Shown: positions 6,561 through 8,230 of the stretch, one piece after another
How the letters are laid out: each line of letters starts with the position of its first letter
Numbering within the stretch: position 1 is the stretch's first letter
Assembly (NCBI GenBank): GCA_030597645.1
Contig: JAUVRN010000068.1
Coordinates: 1-8,230, forward strand
From: Candidatus Zixiibacteriota bacterium
GTDB lineage: Bacteria > Zixibacteria > MSB-5A5 > JAUVRN01
Direction: 5' to 3'
DNA length: 8,230 nt
Program-made: the position numbers and the translations under genes
The notes under the pieces: generated by a model
The model's database searches: none
Told to the model about the DNA's origin: nothing
What the model saw: only the letters and a program-made list of their open reading frames with translations

Positions 6561-8230
6561 TCAGTACCCGGTTTCGTTGTGGCTGCGATTACAGTCGTTC
6601 GCATCCTCGTCGGACCAGCAGCTCGGGGCTGTGTAATCGATATCGGACAGGTATCCGTTGCAGAACGCGTCAACCGGCTGCCCGGACCCGGCGGTACCGG
6701 AACCATCGTCGTCACGGTAAACCCACCGCTTGTTTTGACCATGCACGAACACCTCACCGTCGGTGAACACTTCGCTGTTTTGCACACCCACGCTGGGATC
6801 CCACGCATAGTCCCACATGTGGCAGGTGAAACACCCTTTGGGCTTCGCATGTCCTCCTCTAGCCCCGGGATGTTGGCCGTATCTGCTGCCCGTCGGGCTT
6901 CCTGACCAGTAGGTAGTCTCATTATGGCAGTTGTAGCACAACGGCGTGCCCGCCTGGTCATCCGAGACGATGGTGGCCACGAGCAGGTGCTCCGCATTGG
7001 ATCCGTGTGGCCCGTTCGGATCGCCGGCCTCGTTCGAACCGTGGCAGTCAGAGCACTTGGTACGCCCCGAACTGGCCCACGGCTCGATCATCGTGGTCGT
7101 GTTGCAGTATGTATTGCGCACCTCGTTCGTGTCCGCGATACCGTGCGAGGAGGGATATTTCGGATTGATCTCCTCGGCCAGATTGCGGTTTCCACCAGGC
7201 AGCGTCGTGTAGTTGGAGTGGCACTTGAGACAGACCTGCCACTCCTCCACGGCCGGATCGACCTTGGTGAAGGACCCCGGCGCCGTGAATACGTTGGCAT
7301 TGGTCGTCGGAGTGGCCGGAGTGGGCCAGCTACCGGTCGGCTCCACTCCCCAGGTACCCTTGAGCGGCTCCCCGGCCTGGGCAGCGTGGACGTCATGGCA
7401 GTCGCTGCATTCGGCGTGCCGGTTGGCGGAACCCAGATCGCCAGCTGTTTCATCGTGGGTGTGGCGGCCGCTGTACGTCAGCGTGGGATGGCTGTACGTC
7501 CGGCCAAACGCGGTCTCGATCGCCAGCGCGCCGGCCGACATCGCCTTGGTGCCATAGTAATCCTGGCTGCTGCCCGCATTGGGATTGGAGGTCGACGAGT
7601 GGCACCCGAAGCAGGCCTTCTCCTCCAGCGGGTCGCCGGGCGACGCTACGGCGAACGGATTGAGAATCCGCCCGTAAGGATTGTCGTGCGTGCTGAACGT
7701 ATTCCCGCCGCCCTGGTACGACTTGGCGGCAGTGTCGTTGTGGCATTTAACGCAGTTGGCATTGAACGTGGAGGCGTCCGACGAGAACGTCGATGACGCG
7801 GTGTAGTTGTGCGTCGACGTGGCGTTGTCGAAGTCGGTCTTGGAGAGCGCGCGTGTTTCCGTGCTGCCGTCGGGATTCGTCAGAGTCTTGGTCTGGATCG
7901 ACGTGTGACATGACAGGCAGATGCCGCCGGTGCCCGCGGCCAGATAGTCCGTATTGGTCAGAACACCCGCGTCTCCCTGCGTTACGGACGACGTGATATC
8001 GACACGCAGGTTCTTGGCGCGCTCTCCTATGCCCGTGTTGAGATCCGGGCGGAAGATGTCGTGGTGCACGTGACACGTCAGGCACGTCTTCGACGCGACG
8101 TTGTAGTCTGCATTCTCGCTGGCCATGTAGTGATGATAGGACGTGGTGCTGCTGTTCATCGAAGTCGCGAACGATGAATGGCAACTGCATCCGTCTCCTC
8201 CACTCGACTCGCCACCCCCCGAGACTGCGA
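6561..8230 (-). CDS. Large multiheme c-type cytochrome, 5' end cut by window edge
   Basis: This is the C-terminal part (at least 555 residues) of a c-type cytochrome for periplasmic or extracellular electron transfer. An internal ATG at 8159 is not the start: the frame stays open to the window edge and adds a Gly/Ser-rich stretch and a C-S-C-H motif at 8189-8178. Counting from Met 8159, nine CxxCH sites begin at residues 26, 81, 136, 183, 251, 310, 369, 408 and 443. Many extra histidines (such as HVHHD after site 1 and SDCHDVH at site 5) can serve as distal ligands. The stretch after site 5 (LKGTWGVEP) and the GPHGS segment after site 7 resemble, from memory, multiheme cytochromes of Geobacter-type bacteria. 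The last 35 residues have no CxxCH but three cysteines, one in C-N-R-S-H (523-527). There is no C-terminal membrane helix. The stop lies 22 nt before resB. A cytochrome is certain; the exact family and any nanowire role are not. Confidence 0.93.
   Translation of the reverse strand, partial: AVSGGGESSGGDGCSCHSSFATSMNSSTTSYHHYMASENADYNVASKTCLTCHVHHDIFRPDLNTGIGERAKNLRVDITSSVTQGDAGVLTNTDYLAAGTGGICLSCHTSIQTKTLTNPDGSTETRALSKTDFDNATSTHNYTASSTFSSDASTFNANCVKCHNDTAAKSYQGGGNTFSTHDNPYGRILNPFAVASPGDPLEEKACFGCHSSTSNPNAGSSQDYYGTKAMSAGALAIETAFGRTYSHPTLTYSGRHTHDETAGDLGSANRHAECSDCHDVHAAQAGEPLKGTWGVEPTGSWPTPATPTTNANVFTAPGSFTKVDPAVEEWQVCLKCHSNYTTLPGGNRNLAEEINPKYPSSHGIADTNEVRNTYCNTTTMIEPWASSGRTKCSDCHGSNEAGDPNGPHGSNAEHLLVATIVSDDQAGTPLCYNCHNETTYWSGSPTGSRYGQHPGARGGHAKPKGCFTCHMWDYAWDPSVGVQNSEVFTDGEVFVHGQNKRWVYRDDDGSGTAGSGQPVDAFCNGYLSDIDYTAPSCWSDEDANDCNRSHNETGY
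6579..6593 (-). other. Degenerate CxxSH heme motif at cytochrome C-terminus
   Basis: The codons TGT AAT CGC AGC CAC give C-N-R-S-H five residues before the stop. AGC differs from the cysteine codon TGC by one base, so this could be a decayed CxxCH or a single-thioether site. Two other unpaired cysteines lie shortly before it (residues 500 and 514 from Met 8159), so disulfide bonding is the main alternative. Confidence 0.45.
8178..8189 (-). other. Atypical CXCH heme-attachment motif
   Basis: The codons TGC AGT TGC CAT read Cys-Ser-Cys-His in the frame of the upstream cytochrome, after a Gly/Ser-rich segment (GGDG). One residue, not two, separates the cysteines, and the residue three before the second cysteine is Gly, so there is no hidden CxxCH. 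The motif may bind heme with unusual spacing, bind by one thioether, or not bind. The reading is direct; the function is inference. Confidence 0.5.

Noticed and set aside
6924..7796. Long plus-strand open frame opposite the first cytochrome
   Set aside because: It is antisense to a clear multiheme cytochrome, is rich in Arg, Val and Gly as expected of a GC-rich shadow frame, and shows no domain.
6561..8159. ATG 8159 as the true start of the first cytochrome
   Set aside because: There is no signal peptide after it, and the same frame runs open to the window edge with a further cysteine/histidine motif.

Overview
The window reads as a fragment of a Gram-negative, probably anaerobic or facultatively anaerobic, cytochrome-rich bacterium of moderately high GC. 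This rests on two large multiheme c-type cytochromes, a System II (ResB/CcsA) heme-ligation pair, an outer-membrane-type lipoprotein and an oxygen-sensitive BchE-type radical SAM enzyme. The set recalls Geobacter-like metal reducers and uncultured relatives of similar lifestyle. Taxonomy cannot be fixed from the sequence alone.

Seven genes lie head to tail on the minus strand and fill 8230 down to 225 with almost no intergenic space. In order of transcription they are: (1) the 3' part of a multiheme cytochrome, 5' end cut by the window edge, with nine CxxCH sites plus one CXCH and one CxxSH; (2) ResB/CcsB; (3) CcsA/ResC, joined to ResB by an ATGA overlap; (4) an NHL-type beta-propeller lipoprotein, starting 6 nt after the CcsA stop; (5) a 119-residue three-helix membrane protein, starting 4 nt after the lipoprotein stop; (6) a BchE-like B12/radical SAM protein, again with an ATGA overlap; (7) a secreted 21-heme cytochrome made of paired CxxCH repeats. 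The junctions indicate one polycistronic, translationally coupled unit whose promoter lies beyond base 8230.

Downstream of the operon, 148-224 holds a perfect GC stem with a GNRA loop in the operon transcript. Bases 1-147 may be the 3' end of a convergent plus-strand gene, but this is weak.

Working model (inference): genes 2 and 3 export heme and attach it to the cytochromes of genes 1 and 7. The lipoprotein may be an envelope scaffold or partner. Genes 5 and 6 are the unexpected members: a small membrane protein with histidines in its first and third membrane segments, and a relative of the tetrapyrrole cyclase BchE. Non-canonical heme motifs, a dedicated heme lyase and a tetrapyrrole-enzyme relative in one operon suggest a specialised electron-transfer system, possibly with unusual heme attachment or heme modification.
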